A stretch of 64,000 bases of DNA from Diphasiastrum complanatum (lineage: Eukaryota > Streptophyta > Lycopodiopsida > Lycopodiales > Lycopodiaceae). The stretch covers positions 46,625,476 to 46,689,475 of the forward strand of contig CM055107.1 in NCBI GenBank assembly GCA_029204225.1, in the 5' to 3' direction. Made by a program: the position numbers and the translations under genes. Below, piece by piece: positions 30,601 through 44,800 of this stretch; within the stretch, counting starts at the first letter, position 1, and every line of letters begins with the position of its first letter. The notes below the pieces were generated by a model. It saw nothing but the letters and a program-made list of their open reading frames with translations. It did no database searches and was not told where the DNA came from.

Positions 30601-33600
30601 TTGTACATGTCTGTTTTTGATCTAAAATATGGATAGTTGCTTTGCTTACAATGCAAATGGTTTCATCTTTAAAATAAACTTCATTTAGGGGACAACTAAT
30701 AAAACTCATATTCACCTTAATAGGAACCGAAGGAGCTGCTATGGAGTTATGCAATCGGGGCAGGTCATATAAATCAAGACACGTCACTTCACCTTTCTGG
30801 AAACTGGAGCCATACCTTCCAGCACGGCCTGAAATTCAGAAACAAAGGTCATAAGTTATCGACGTACATGAGGTGAACCTTATACCTATCCTCTAAATTT
30901 ACCAAGCTGAAGAGAAAATCTCCTTATCAAAAGCGATTGATACTTGGGAACTGGAAAAAGCCCATTTGTGTTCCACATCTTTTTTACGGTCAAATAAGAA
31001 CACTGTCATATTTAAAGTGTAAAGGTCCCAACGTACTTTTGTACAAGTCCACCTAAACCAAGAGAACCTTTGGCTCTTTGCCATAAATAGAGCCATGGCA
31101 GGATACATTCCATTTTCAAGTTTCATTTTTAGTTTTTATATGATTTTAATCAAATATTGTTGTATATTCTAATAATACATTAGTTAAAATAAATAGGTTC
31201 ACCAGATTGGGTCACGACTCTAGATATGATATGTAACAAGATCAATTATCATCACTTCAAGACAGTATCCTGGAAGTTCGAGAGAAGAGGAAATTTCATT
31301 GAGGTAAGGTGTAAACTTAAAGTGTTGAGCAATTTGGCAAAAAATGGACATTCTGGACTGACGTGTCCCACATTTAAGTGATTAGAAGTGATTTGCTTCT
31401 AGAAATTACAAGAGGGCAGTGAAACAAGTACGAAAGGACAGTGCAATCAATGCGAAAACCACTAGTAAAAAACCGTCCAATATCTTTCCAGTAGAAGAAA
31501 TAAAATTTATGTCTAGGAGAAGATTCCTATATTACCTCATTAACCCGGTCTATTTTCTTGACCACAACATTACGCTGTAAATTTACGTGGGATGAGCATT
31601 TGAGAAACTTATTTAATCAAAGCCTCTTGTTTCAATTCAGTGTTCCATTTTGAGTAAGGAGACCAGCTGAGCTATCTCTCTCTTGATAAGACAATTCAAA
31701 GCTGTGGATGCTTACTGAACAAGAAAAGTAGAGTATTGTGCACCAACAGTGCGAGATATTTTGTCAGACCGAATGTTGACTACAGCACTATCTTATGTTT
31801 TGCAGAAAGAGAGAGGCATCTTACCAGATTGGAAAACAAATTACCTTGGTGTGAGCACAATCTGTTTTATCAGAAACTCATAAATTTGAGAAACAAGGTA
31901 AAACATGAAAACTCAATATTAGAGCATGAGTTTGAAGCTTGTTTACTGTCCTTGCAATACAAACTCCCATTACGTGATATAGATCTACATCATTTGCATA
32001 AAGTGCTTACTTAATCATCAAAACCAAACAAGATTACAAAGTTATAAGGCTGGACGTCATTTGTGTAAAGTGCTTAAACCCAATGCCCTATCATGTGCAT
32101 GTAGTTAACCATCAAAAACATATCAGATTACAAAGTTAAAAGATACTTTGCTAAAGGCCTGAGATGTTTTCAGGAGAACAGCTATAAATTTTACGTTAGA
32201 AAAAGAAAGCCAATGATAAGCATCGGTGATAGGTGCAGGCGCTTCCAGGACATGAAGTGCACATGCAAGGTCCTGCAACACTTCTATGACTGTATTGGTG
32301 TGAACTTTGAAGTTGGACATGAGCATAGACTGGAAGGAGAAGCTGGTCATTGGTAAAGACAGTAATTGTTATGTGAGGTAATAAATGTTGGAAAGAGTGT
32401 TTTATACTTTTGTGCACTCCATGTGTGATGAGGTATGTCAAACGGTGACGTTCACAGTGGTTTCGCTCAAAAAAATATTAGGCATGCAAATTAGCAAAGA
32501 GTTAAAAAGTGCAGCATGATTATAGCTTTAAAACCATTATAAAATTCCTATGAGAGAAAGTTTCAACCATTATCCATAAGATTGTTTTTGCTTACCCTAG
32601 CAGATCAATTTGCACACATAAGAAAGAAAGGTAGGAACTTCGTCTTTCTCAATTTGACAAAGCCATTCTTTCCCTACAAGTGGTTTCCTTCACCTTGAAG
32701 TTCATCAACTTATATCGACATTTAAGCCAAACCATTAATTGAAGATAAACAAGGAGTTTTCTCTAACAAAGCCAAAAAAGATGAGCTGTTCCCTTGAAGA
32801 CTACAGATTTTGCAACCGCATGTCTACGTAACAGCTTGATTAAGTAATGCAATAAAACCTGCAATTTGCTTTATTTGCATAACATCGAGAGGACGGAACC
32901 TTGTGCCATCAAACTTCTCCAAGGTTGAAAATACAATACGTCTTATGTTCAGATTTAGACCCATTCCTATGGCATCACTGGCAACAAGGATATCATAGCC
33001 ACTACTTGAATCATTGAACTGCTCCGCCTGCAATGTATCAAAGTAAATTAACAGCCAAACAGAAATTTTTGTCACAATCAGGATTCAGCTCTTATGAAAT
33101 TGCCACAAGCTTCCAAGATGCAGTAATACAAAGTTTTCTTTCCTGTATTAACTGCACCATTGACACATTTGTTGAATTTGTCGATCCCAATCGATTCAAT
33201 AGCACCTAAGCACCTCTAAGTATAGGCCGTGTCACGCTGGAGTTGCTGCTAATAGCTAATCATCCAAATGGTTTAAAAAGAAGAGCAAAGAACATTATGA
33301 GGATTTGACAATTTCCAAAAGAAGGTTGACAAAGGGATTAAAGCTACACATGTAACAAAGTAAAAATTCCCCATGCATTGATGACAATTAGGATCAGTTG
33401 CCAGACACACTCTCACCACGTGGTTATGCTCATACATAATTTCTTGATTAACATGTCAATAACAACATGCTTTAGGATGGGTGTCAGAATGTGAGCACAA
33501 AAAGGAGCTTAGAAGGAAACTTTAGGAAAGTTGAGGGCGTACAAGAAGTTCTGGTGCATCCAAACAAGAATAATGCACCTTGCAGCAGTACCTCAATAAC

Positions 33601-35807
33601 CTGTTCAATCATTCCTTGATAATATATACACAAACTGGTGAAATGTTTTTGCAAACAGGAGGAATACCACGGTTGATACTTTTGGAAGTTGTAATAGCAC
33701 ACAGCAAAAATGGCTCAAAGATGATGGATACATCAATCAATACCCTAATTGTGATGCAATTTATATTCTTGATCAACCGTGCCTTAGTCTGTACCTAAGA
33801 CTTCCGTTGGAGGTCTATATTTAGATGCTTATCCTATATGCTAAAATTGGTGATAAGCTTAGTTTGGAAGGATAGCATCTAGTGCTTTCATAGTGTATTA
33901 AGGAGAATCACTATCCCATCCTAATATATAGAATATTTGCTATCATGACATCACCACATGCTACTAAGTCCAGAATCTAAGGAGATGAGAGGCACTACAC
34001 AGGAGCATGGCCAGACTATACAACTCTTGACCCCAACAACTTAGCATTATCATCATAGCTGGATAACACACCACAAGTACTTGCACCTACATCACCTACA
34101 ATTGCCACAAAATTTATAACTACTCCTACTGATGCTCCTTGCATTCATGGGCCCACATTAGTTGTAATTCTTGAAAATTTTGCGGTGACTCTTTTACAGG
34201 ACTTCAAGGATAAAGTGCAGCTGATAGTATACTTTTGTTCATCCAATGCCAATGAGCTAGACAACTGGCTGGCCAAGTTGAGACGCACTTTCAAATGCCA
34301 ACAGGTCCACTATAGGTGCTCTTCTGAAGGATAATGAGGATCTTTGAGCCGAAAATCAGCTACTAAGGGGATATTTCAATACACTCAATTTTACGTTAGA
34401 TGAAGCTGGAAACACCTCTAAGATGGAAAAGATGGCAGAATTGAAATTTGAAGAGCACTTCACCAAGTTGGAACAGGAGCACCCAAAATAAAACAAAAAG
34501 AATCGATCACATTCGAAGCAACTTCAATTAAACTTGGAAGATACTTTTAAAAATCGTCTAAACAAGCTAGAAAGTGTCAACCAGGACATTGAACTAAATT
34601 GGATGAACTTGAATTGAAAATGTTGAAGGCTGCAAGACAGAAATGTCCACTTGGGCAGATGAGGTGAGAGGCTCTATGCTTGATATCATTAGTATGGACA
34701 AATCTTCCCTTTCTAAAGAGGTATCGACTCTTGTGAAAGAGGAACAAGAAATACTTAGATGATCCTCAAACTTGAAATTTAAGGGGAACCTATCTAGAAC
34801 TTCCTATTTAACAAGAGTTGAGTGGCAAAAGAAGCTATCAAGGAATGCTTTCTACTTGAAAACAAAATGCCCAAAGATAGCATCTTTCAAGATATCCACG
34901 CAAGGAAATTTAGAATGCAAGATAGAGGAAAGCTTCAGAGGATTCAAGTTTATGTGGATGAAGATCTCACACCTATTGTTATGTCCATGACCAGTACATA
35001 GGATACAGTATACTCCTAGTCTTGGATACACGGTACTCCAGTGAAACAAGCTGTTAGTTATGCCATGTCATACTGGACGTGACCCGAAAGTAACTAATAT
35101 CCTTGTGAGGCCCAGAACACACTAAATGAAGTTTAGACAAGGTATGAGACAATGTATGCATGTGTAGAGTTATCAATAGCAATTCTATGAATAGTTGGTC
35201 CATGCTTAGGACTCTATTCTAGGTGAATCTATGTATAGGGAACTTAGGGCTATGCATGGCTATGTGCCCAGGATGCTTTTGGCGCTATATATTGGGTCCA
35301 AACTCACCCTACTCCTCATTATGGTTGTGGATTCATTGCCAGGCTCTCACTCTACATTCATCCTTCTTGTTCCTTGGCTTGGGGGTGAAGCTTCTAGAGT
35401 TTGATTGGATGCTTCTACTTGGTTGGGTGGTTTCTCCATAGTGTGTTATCCATTGTGTTTGTGATTTGTAAGCAGGATCTAAGGAGCTTCCCTTATAGTG
35501 GTATCAGAGCAAGGCTTACAAGCTTGGAGAGGTGGTGCTTTTTATTGGAGCTTGGCGCGTCCAAGCGCTCCTTGGGAGCACGGCGTCCCGGCGCCAGTCC
35601 CGAACGCGTCCGGCGCCCCTGGGAGCGCGGCGTCCCAACTCAATGTAATCAATTTCAAAAAACAAAGCCTACACCTGCCTAAAACCTTCGTTCACTGATT
35701 TCGCTCGCCACAAGACTCGAATGCCGCAACCATTATGTGCACCACCTCTGGCACGACGAGTAGATAGCCGCCAACTGCTCATATGCCTATATTTGCCACC
35801 TATCACC

Positions 35808-35869
<62 letters not shown>

Positions 35870-38800
35870 ACTAATCGACAACATATGAGGGATGGCACGT
35901 TCTATTCCATAGGTCCATGAATTCTTGGATATAAGAGTCTAAACTCTTTGTACCCATCCTGCAGAACACGAACTTCAGGTAGTAGTCAACGTCATCAGCA
36001 ACTACGAAAGCTTTCTTGAAAACTTCCGCAAACGCATCCCAAGTAGTTGGCTTCACCGGTAAATCTCGCCATCACGATGATGCTTTGTCGCGTAAAAACA
36101 ACACGACACTTTCAATTTTCTTCTCATCAGAAGCACCATGCAGATTGAAGTAACTACTCCACTTGGCCAGCCAGTCCTCGACGACTTCAGGTTTTTTCTC
36201 CTTCTTCTCCGCCGCATAAACCTCCGGTTGAAAACCAAGATTGGGAGAAGACATCAATTTTACTTGATTCAACAGAACGTCCATTTGCTGATCTCTTATC
36301 TGATTACGATTATTCATATCATTGAGCGCCATACTCAACTGCTGACAAATCACCATATAAGATGGCGCACCTGGATTCGTAGCTTGATTTGAAGTTTCTT
36401 CGGCCATCTCGATATATCTATCTTGGAAATTACTAAATTTAGTTAATCTCATATTTACTCATAGTGAAGCACAGTTGACCAAAACCGACTGAAATTGACT
36501 CCAGCATGGTCAAATCACTATTTTTAGTCAATTTCATAGATATTACAAGAAACTGGAAAAAACTAAAAAAGTTGAGTTTTCGCACTTTTAATTTTTTTTT
36601 TTTTTTAATTTTACATTTTCTAAAAATTCGTAAAAAACCACTATCAAATATTAAGCAACCGAAATCAAAAACTCGATTCACTGTTCGATTCTTAATTTTA
36701 CTACATTAATGTCCATCAGGCATGCAAGACATGCGACATTAAACTGATTTTCCACAATTACGGAATTTTACGTAAAATCAAGTTCTACGGAAATTGTCAG
36801 CTATAAAACCCAGTTTTGTATCTATCAGAGTACATGCGCATAACCACTCAAAACAGATCTAAACCACTCATGCATTTCAGAATCACTCTGAGAATCAACA
36901 TGCAGACATTTCATGCAAGCATAGTACCTTAAAATAGGAAATTGACTTGCATGCAATCAGAACAATTCGAAATTCTACCAATTTTGCTCACAAAATTGCA
37001 AAACTTCAGATGATCATATCTTTGGCTACAGGACACCAAATTGGGTGCTGTAAAGCTCAGTACAGAGGGAGACCTAGTGAACAAGACACTTGCCACGTCA
37101 GCCTGCCACCTAGGATTCACACGTGCGAGTTCAGAACAGCCAAAAAACCTATAGGAGGGCGCCCTTTTTCAAGCCCAATTAGCTTAAAAACTTGCAAACA
37201 TTCAACCAAGCCTAAAAGTGATGATCCAACCATGAAGCCTTCATACAGATCCTATGAAGCAGTATGGGCTGAAAACCATGAAATCTTGATTTCTAGAAGT
37301 CAAAATTGTTACAAACTTGATGAAATTGGAACATAAGCCTCTACCCATCAATTTACAGGTCTGATAGCTTGCTGGGAAGGTAAAAAGGAATACAAATCAT
37401 GCTATAAAAAATCCAGAATGATCCCCTTATGGATTTAGAGAAATCCACCCCCCAAAATTCACCAAAATTGGTCAATTTTTGACATTTTTTGACTTCCTAC
37501 AAACCCAATTGCTGGAATTCTTGGCTCTAACTTCTAGGATAGCTTCAAAAGACTATGATTCATCTTTTCCCAGCTTTAATTGATGTTCAACAACCTCCTA
37601 CCATCCAATTTCATGAAAAAACAAGCAAAAATCATGAATAGAACATTTTCCTAATCCACATGCAATCCAATATACAGAGTTATTACCAACCAATTGATCT
37701 CAACTTGCTGGATTTTGAGTTGTACTATTTATTTTGTGCCAGAATCATGGAAAACAAGCCAAATTTGGCCACAAAAGAGCCTAGAATCCAAACACATGGG
37801 AAGATCCAACATGCAATCTGAATTTCAACTACTTCAAAGTGAATTAACTTGCTGGAAATTTCAGATCCATAACTAGTTTTGAGCTACACATGCTAAAACT
37901 CCAGAAAGACAACCAAAATTGATTTCCTAGGACAATTCTCCATAAACCACAATGAATTTGAGAGAGATATGGATCATGCAAATTGAAATTTGGAAGATCC
38001 ACCAACTTGCAACCTTGCTCCTCTTCTTGGATGAGAATACTAGTTGATTACCAGGTAATGAAATCGGGCAGTTCAAAGTTCTAAACCACCTTTCTCCATG
38101 CCCACGGTAATTCCTATGATGTTAGTTTCGGCCATTATGATGCGCCTAGCAAAATTTGAATGCAACACCCTAAATCCATGTGTATTTTTGGCCATTTTTG
38201 TTTCTAGACTATGTTTCTACATGCCTGCGGAGATTCCCATGTTGTTAGTTTCACCCAACATCATCTGTAGTGAAACTTTCGACTGCCAAACCCTAAATCC
38301 ATGCGTTTTTTTGGCCCTAATTGTGAAGTGATTTGTAAGCATCCAGTTGAGGCGAGGTTCAGGGCTACAAATTACAATGCATTTCGTCATGCGTGCAGAG
38401 ACTCCCGTGCTATTAGGTTCGCCCGTTATCATCCTTGTTCGAAGCTTCAAATGTCATGTCCTAATCCCATGTGTTTTTGGGCCCTCACTCTGATCTAATC
38501 TACGGGCATCTGATTATGGTGCGGTTTCGAGCCACCGGAATGATTGAGTTGCGCCTATTGTGACGAGAAAAAGTTGTGCAATGTTTTCAGCTACTTTCTA
38601 ATTTCAAAGTGTTGTTAAACAAAAGTGTTTTGAAGGCTTTCTTGTCATGAGCAATTGTACCAAACATCTACTCGTCTTTTTCTTTTGCAACATGGAGTTC
38701 ATATTCACACAATGCCGATCGTCGGCAAAGGCCTTTGGTCTAGCGTTGATCTCATTGAGGGGGGGGGGATGTGGCTGTTACCCATGGTTCAAGTATGCGC

Positions 38801-41792
38801 AGATGGAGATGCCTACACTATGGTAGGTTATTCTAGGTGGTGTTGTCAGGTGTATTACATATTGAATAAATAAAAAAAATTAGAGGTTTGAATCAGTCGA
38901 TTCGTATCTAACCAGCTGATTTGAACCGCCAATTCGAAATGGCCCTCAAAACATTGTCTCCTACTGCAATTATAATGGTTTTAAATAAAAAAATTTAGGT
39001 TTTTCTTTTATTTCAACATTCTGACATTCCAAAACGATTTCAGAACGTTATGCTTTCAAAAGGTCATTCTAACGCCACTTAGCATTGAACCCTAGAGAGC
39101 TTCAACCTCTAGATGAGTCTATTAGGTAGGATTTTAAGTTGATTTTCATTCAAGATATCTAGCCAAGTTAACTCCCAGTAGAAATGTAGAACAAAACTGG
39201 TTCCAGGGGCAGCACCCATTTGTCAAACTCCTTATAGGATGAGCCTGAAGGAGGAAGAGGTGAGAAGGATACTCGACGACTTTCTTAGGTTAGGATACAT
39301 TAAGCCTAGCTACTCACCCTTCCTTCGACAATTTTGTTGTTGAAGATGAAAGATGGATCCTTCAAGACGTGTGTAGATCGTCGTGTCTTAAATAAGATCA
39401 TGATAAAGCATAAGTGCCTTATGCCGCAAATAGATGATTTGTCGGATGCATTTCATGGACAAAAAGTGCTCAGCAAGATCAATCTGAAGGGCTGCTATCA
39501 TCAGATCCACATTAAGGAGCCTAATGTGCCAAAGATAGCGTTTCATACACGCTTTAAGCATTATGAATTTTTAGTCATTCCCTTTGGATTGATTAATGCT
39601 CCATTGACCTTCATGATGCTAAGAAGAGTCCTCTAAGACATATGCACACTTGCAAATGGCTCCCCTATTCCTCCATTGTTGTGAGAGCAAAACCTTCTCT
39701 TATTATTGTACATGTACCATGAGTAAGTCCTACAAGTTAGATGGCATACAAGTTGGTGCACCTTGAAGGGCTTGAAAAATCAAAAGCTCGAGTGAGTACG
39801 TTGTATATTTTCGAGTTAAGCCCTAATGTTAAAGGCACAAGCTTCATCTATTCAAGTTCAATCAGCATTGTCATGTGAGTTTTAGGCACAATAGGATTCA
39901 TCCCATGGAATGCATTTGCTCCTACAAATTATGCAAGTGCTCTATGAAGAAAGAATGTCCACATCATCATTGTTGAATGTTCACAAGCAACCTTGCGTTT
40001 CAAATCTTTTATGCAGAAAAAGTAGCACGAGGACATTTAAATATGTATATATAATCCACTTTGACAAACCTTAGAAGCTTTTGCAAAAATTGACATCTTT
40101 TCAAAAGGACAAAACAAATTGAATCTAAAGTACTATTACTTATCCAAAAGCAAAAGAGCATAGCAGTAGTTTGAACTTCTTTTTTTTCCTTCATAAAAAA
40201 GTTCAAGATTCTGAAGAGCCAGTGACCAATCACATATGCTATTTAGTGTGTTGTCTAAAACCAATTGATGCTCATCCCCAATAGCTCAAACTTCTTTGGT
40301 ATAGTGCATGAGTGTTTGCAAAAACTTTATAGGAGAGCTTTCCATTTTTTTGTTGGATTGATTTTTTCGTTATTTTTGTACTTTTGGGTAACTCTCAAAT
40401 TTGAAGCCCTTTTTATGATGGGTATAGGTGGTTTTAGAGCAGCAACTCTAGCAGCTTCCATTGCCTCTATTGCTTAAAGATCTTTGATCCATTGCCTAAT
40501 GTTACGATATTTCTTCTTTTCTAAATGTAGATTTGGATAAATTCCAAATGTGGAAGGTTGATTGTTCGCTGGTATTGATTCTGTAGGTGGTGGTGGTGGA
40601 CTTCCTTCTGCTTCTGAGCTTCTGTAACAACCATGACTGGTGCAACTGGTTCATTTGCCTTCCTTTGAGGTATGCATGAGTTTGGCTTAATAGTTTGTCT
40701 TGGTCTAATCGAAATCATATTGACTGGCGCAGTTGTAGTTGGTGTTGGTACCTTCGGTCTGGCCGGACAATCTTTATAACAATGTCAACAAAATGGTTGA
40801 AATTTGCCTTTATTCGGACATTCAGTTGTGCGATGATTTTCTCCACAATCAAAGCAACCTAGTGGAGCCCTTGCCCGCTGTCTCGACTGTTATTGTTGTG
40901 CAGCGGCGTAAATAGCATATTGCTCATTTACGCCAAGATCTGGATATTGATCAGGCGGTATAATCAAATGGTTCTGACTTGTGGATGCTTCCGGCTCAAC
41001 CATATCAGCTCGAGGTCCTTGTGGTCCTTGAGGTGCAGGCAGCGCTAATGGCTCTGGATATCCAAGTGAATGAACTTTACCATCGCGTTCATTCCATTTG
41101 GGTCCTTCATGAAATCCATACTTGTGATAGTGTTGTTGAATAACCCTTGCTCCAAATTCCATAAATGAACGATTTTTGGTATTTTTCTGATTTCTTGGTT
41201 TCCAAATGGATCTTAGCACTGATGTACTGTATCTCCTTCCCTACTCATCAATCACAAGTGATTACAAGAAGGAAATCCAATCAAGGTCACTTAAATCATC
41301 AAAAATCTAACCCTAAACCGACCAAAAATGCACATCTAATCCTATTATGCCAGAACCAAGATGCCTAAATGCAAACTAACATCCATCCAAGCATCATGAA
41401 CATGCTTACAAACTGAAAATAATGGCGTGATTCCCAAGCAAGAGCGCCAAAATTGTAGAGATTTCCTTGTCCACCCTCAAACCCTAATTCTAAGCATATG
41501 CAAAGCAATCAAGATATGAAGAGGATTCTTAACATGTCACACAAAAGTTTGTTCCCATGAAGCTTAGATTCATAATATTTTTCATGCTATGATGATGATC
41601 TAACACTAACATCCACTAACCCTAAATCTCCATGTTCAAGCTTACCCTATTTAGTTTTAGTTTGTACTACAAGTTTTCCTTATTACAGTTTTGGAGACGT
41701 TTTATACGCTCCCATGGTTACCACATACTTGACATGTACTTCATTAGTCTTATATGCCTTTGGCACAGAAAAGACATTAATAAAGCTTTTTT

Positions 41793-41855
<63 letters not shown>

Positions 41856-44800
41856 CTATTCTCTCTCCAACCAGCGATCCGCTACTCTTTGTCCACCATC
41901 GCACCTCCACACTGTTCCCTGTCTCTATTTCGCCCTCATATCCTGCCCCTCGCTGGCCTTGAACTCTGCGCCCTGATCTCTTTGCCTCCTCTACCCTCAC
42001 TCCTGTTTCCTTTACCCCCGCTCTCCCTCTTGCCTCGCCCCTTGCTCCCGTGGCCAAATCTGCCTCCCTTCCCTCTCATCGCGCGATCTCTCTCTCTCTC
42101 TCTCCTCCATCTGCTTACCGCCTCCTATGGCACCTAAGAAAAAGGAGGGTGTTCTTACACCCCCCTCCCTGTTGGACACCCCCCCATCACCGGTAGTGAT
42201 GGAGGAGCCGTCTTCGGTGACAAAAACTATCAACATGGCTGCCATTGACTACACTCCTTCCAAACCTACCGAAAGTCTTTTTGCTTATGATCTTAGTTTT
42301 ATCCGGCAAGAAATTCTTGGACTTAAGAAACAACTACACCTCTTTGAAGCTGAAAATAGCAAGTTAGCTAAGGATCTTTTTGGTGTCACGGAACGTGTGG
42401 AGCAGCTTGAGCAAGAAAATATATATCTTAAGCAACGAATTGCAGAAAAAAGTGCCTTGGAGGAGACTTCCAACAAGATCAATAGCTTGGAGAAACAAGT
42501 CGAGGAGACGAAAACGTGGGCAGCACTCTTCAAACCGGGTGATATGGGCAGCAAACTCTCATCACTCGCAAAACAGGTTGAAGAAACGACATCGATCCTT
42601 AAGCAAGGTAATCACTCTCAGATTTCATCTTTTCCGAAGGAAAACGATTTGGAGACAGTTTTGGGTGAACAAGCCAGAAGAGCCAAAAAAGCCTTTAACA
42701 TTAGAGTAAGAGGCATTGCCAATGGTGGAAAACCGTTGGAAGAAGCTACGGATTTGCTCATTTCCAAGTTATCTCATGTGGCTGACGGTTTTGATACTGC
42801 TTGGCGCAGTAAATTTGATGACAATGTTTTGTTTATCAAGTTCCGCTCGCTTTCACAACGCAATGCTGCCCTTCGGCTTAGGGCAAAGCTTAAAGGTACT
42901 TTCATTTATATGGATGATGACTTAACAAATACTCAATGGTTGGCAAGAAAAAAGATTATCCTTGAAGCGAAAGAGAAAGGGCAAAGGGTTGTTTTTATTG
43001 ACGGGAAACCGAGATTTTTCGACCTTCCACAATAGGAACTAGGGGCCCCCGGATATAGAAGCTACCCGAGATCCCCTACCAATTTGAGACTTGGCTTCTG
43101 GAATTGTAATGATTTTTTATCTTCGTCATCAGCCGGAGACTTTGCTGATTTTATTAGAAAATGCGACATTTTGTTGTTGGCTGAAACTCATGAGTCCTTA
43201 TATCATCCTCTTCCAAATATACAGGAGTACTCTTGGCATTCTGCTTTTCGTCCATTTGTTAGGGGAAAAACTTGTCGAGGATCTGGAGGAGTAGCTTGTT
43301 TATACAGAGACACCACAGTTCAGATGGTTAAACAAGATCCATACGCTCGCTATATTTGGTTACACATTATTGGCTCACTATTGGGATTACCTCAGGACAT
43401 CTATATAGCTGTATGCTATTTTGCTCCACAGACCTCAGTGTTTGCTGAGTTTGGCGGGGACCCTTTTCAGGCTCTCTCAGATGATATTGCTATCTTTTCT
43501 CAGCAGGGTTCCATTTTACTAGCAGGTGATTTCAACGCCCGCACAAGCTCTAGACAAACCGAATTTCATGCAGCTACGGATCTTCTCAGGCTTTACCCTT
43601 TGGATATGGGGCTAGACCGGGTATCACAGGATGCAGACACTCCAGCTACATCTTTCGGGGAGCAGTTGATCACTCTAGCAGAGACACACGCTCTTGCCAT
43701 TTTGAATGGCCTCACACAGTGGCCTTCCTCATCAGCATATACATGCTATCCTCATGGTGGAGGATATAGTGTGGTCGACTACTTCATTGGATCACCTGCT
43801 TTGATCTCTCACATTTCTGATTTCTCCATCACACCCCCTACCATTTCCGATCACTCACTCTTACACATCTCACTTGGTCACATAACCTCTTCTTTGCAAA
43901 TTTCTTGCTCTCTTCCCACTCATAAACGTATTCCTTTCACCCAATCTGGATTCACTAATTACACCACAATCTTATCCCAACTACTCGCTAACTTCCCGTT
44001 CATGGCACCAATTGACCAGCAAGCCACTTTTCTCTCTACATCCCTCTTAGCTGCTGCTTCCTCATCCTTCCCCACCAAAACGACATCATCTCACAGAAGT
44101 GTTCACAACAGATGGTATGATGCAGAATGCCGCTCTCTTCACAATCATGTGACATATGCCAGGTCACACTCCCCTGCCACACTCAAACAATGCCAGAAAG
44201 AATATCATAGAACCACCAGAACAAAGAAGATCAAGTACCTACAATCACTCTGCCAAAAAATGATCAACTCTTTAGATTCACCCTCCTCCTCTTTTTTCTG
44301 GAAACATTTCACCAGACACTCTTCAACATTGGCCCCCATAGCCATCGAACCCTGGATCGAGTATGCCACGGAGTTATATACCACGGACTCTCCTCCTACC
44401 TCACTCTCACCGAGACCTGACCACTGCTCACTTTTCACCCCTGACATGGTTGAAAACGCCATTAAACATGCCAAACTAAATAAAGCCACTGACTATGACT
44501 CCTTAAGTGTAGACTTCCTAAAGCCCGTAGCACATCTCATCTCCCCTTACATTGCTCATGTTTTTAACACAGCTGTTACTTCTGGTTTTCCTACGGCTTG
44601 GTGTACTAATATCCTTCACCCCATCCTCAAGGCAGGTGATCCCATGAATGTAGGAAACTACCGCACCATTATGATTGGCCACACTCTAGCTAAGATATAT
44701 GGCTCTATACTACAGACAGTCACTGGATCTTTTGCTGAAACTGAGGGTTTACACGCTATGGGTCAAGCTGGTTTCAGACCGGGATATTCTACTTCAGACC

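Noticed and set aside
39000-39100. Another hAT-like MITE ending ...TTAGCATTG
   Set aside because: The end resembles the CAATG-type TIR, but no left end or 8-bp duplication could be found.
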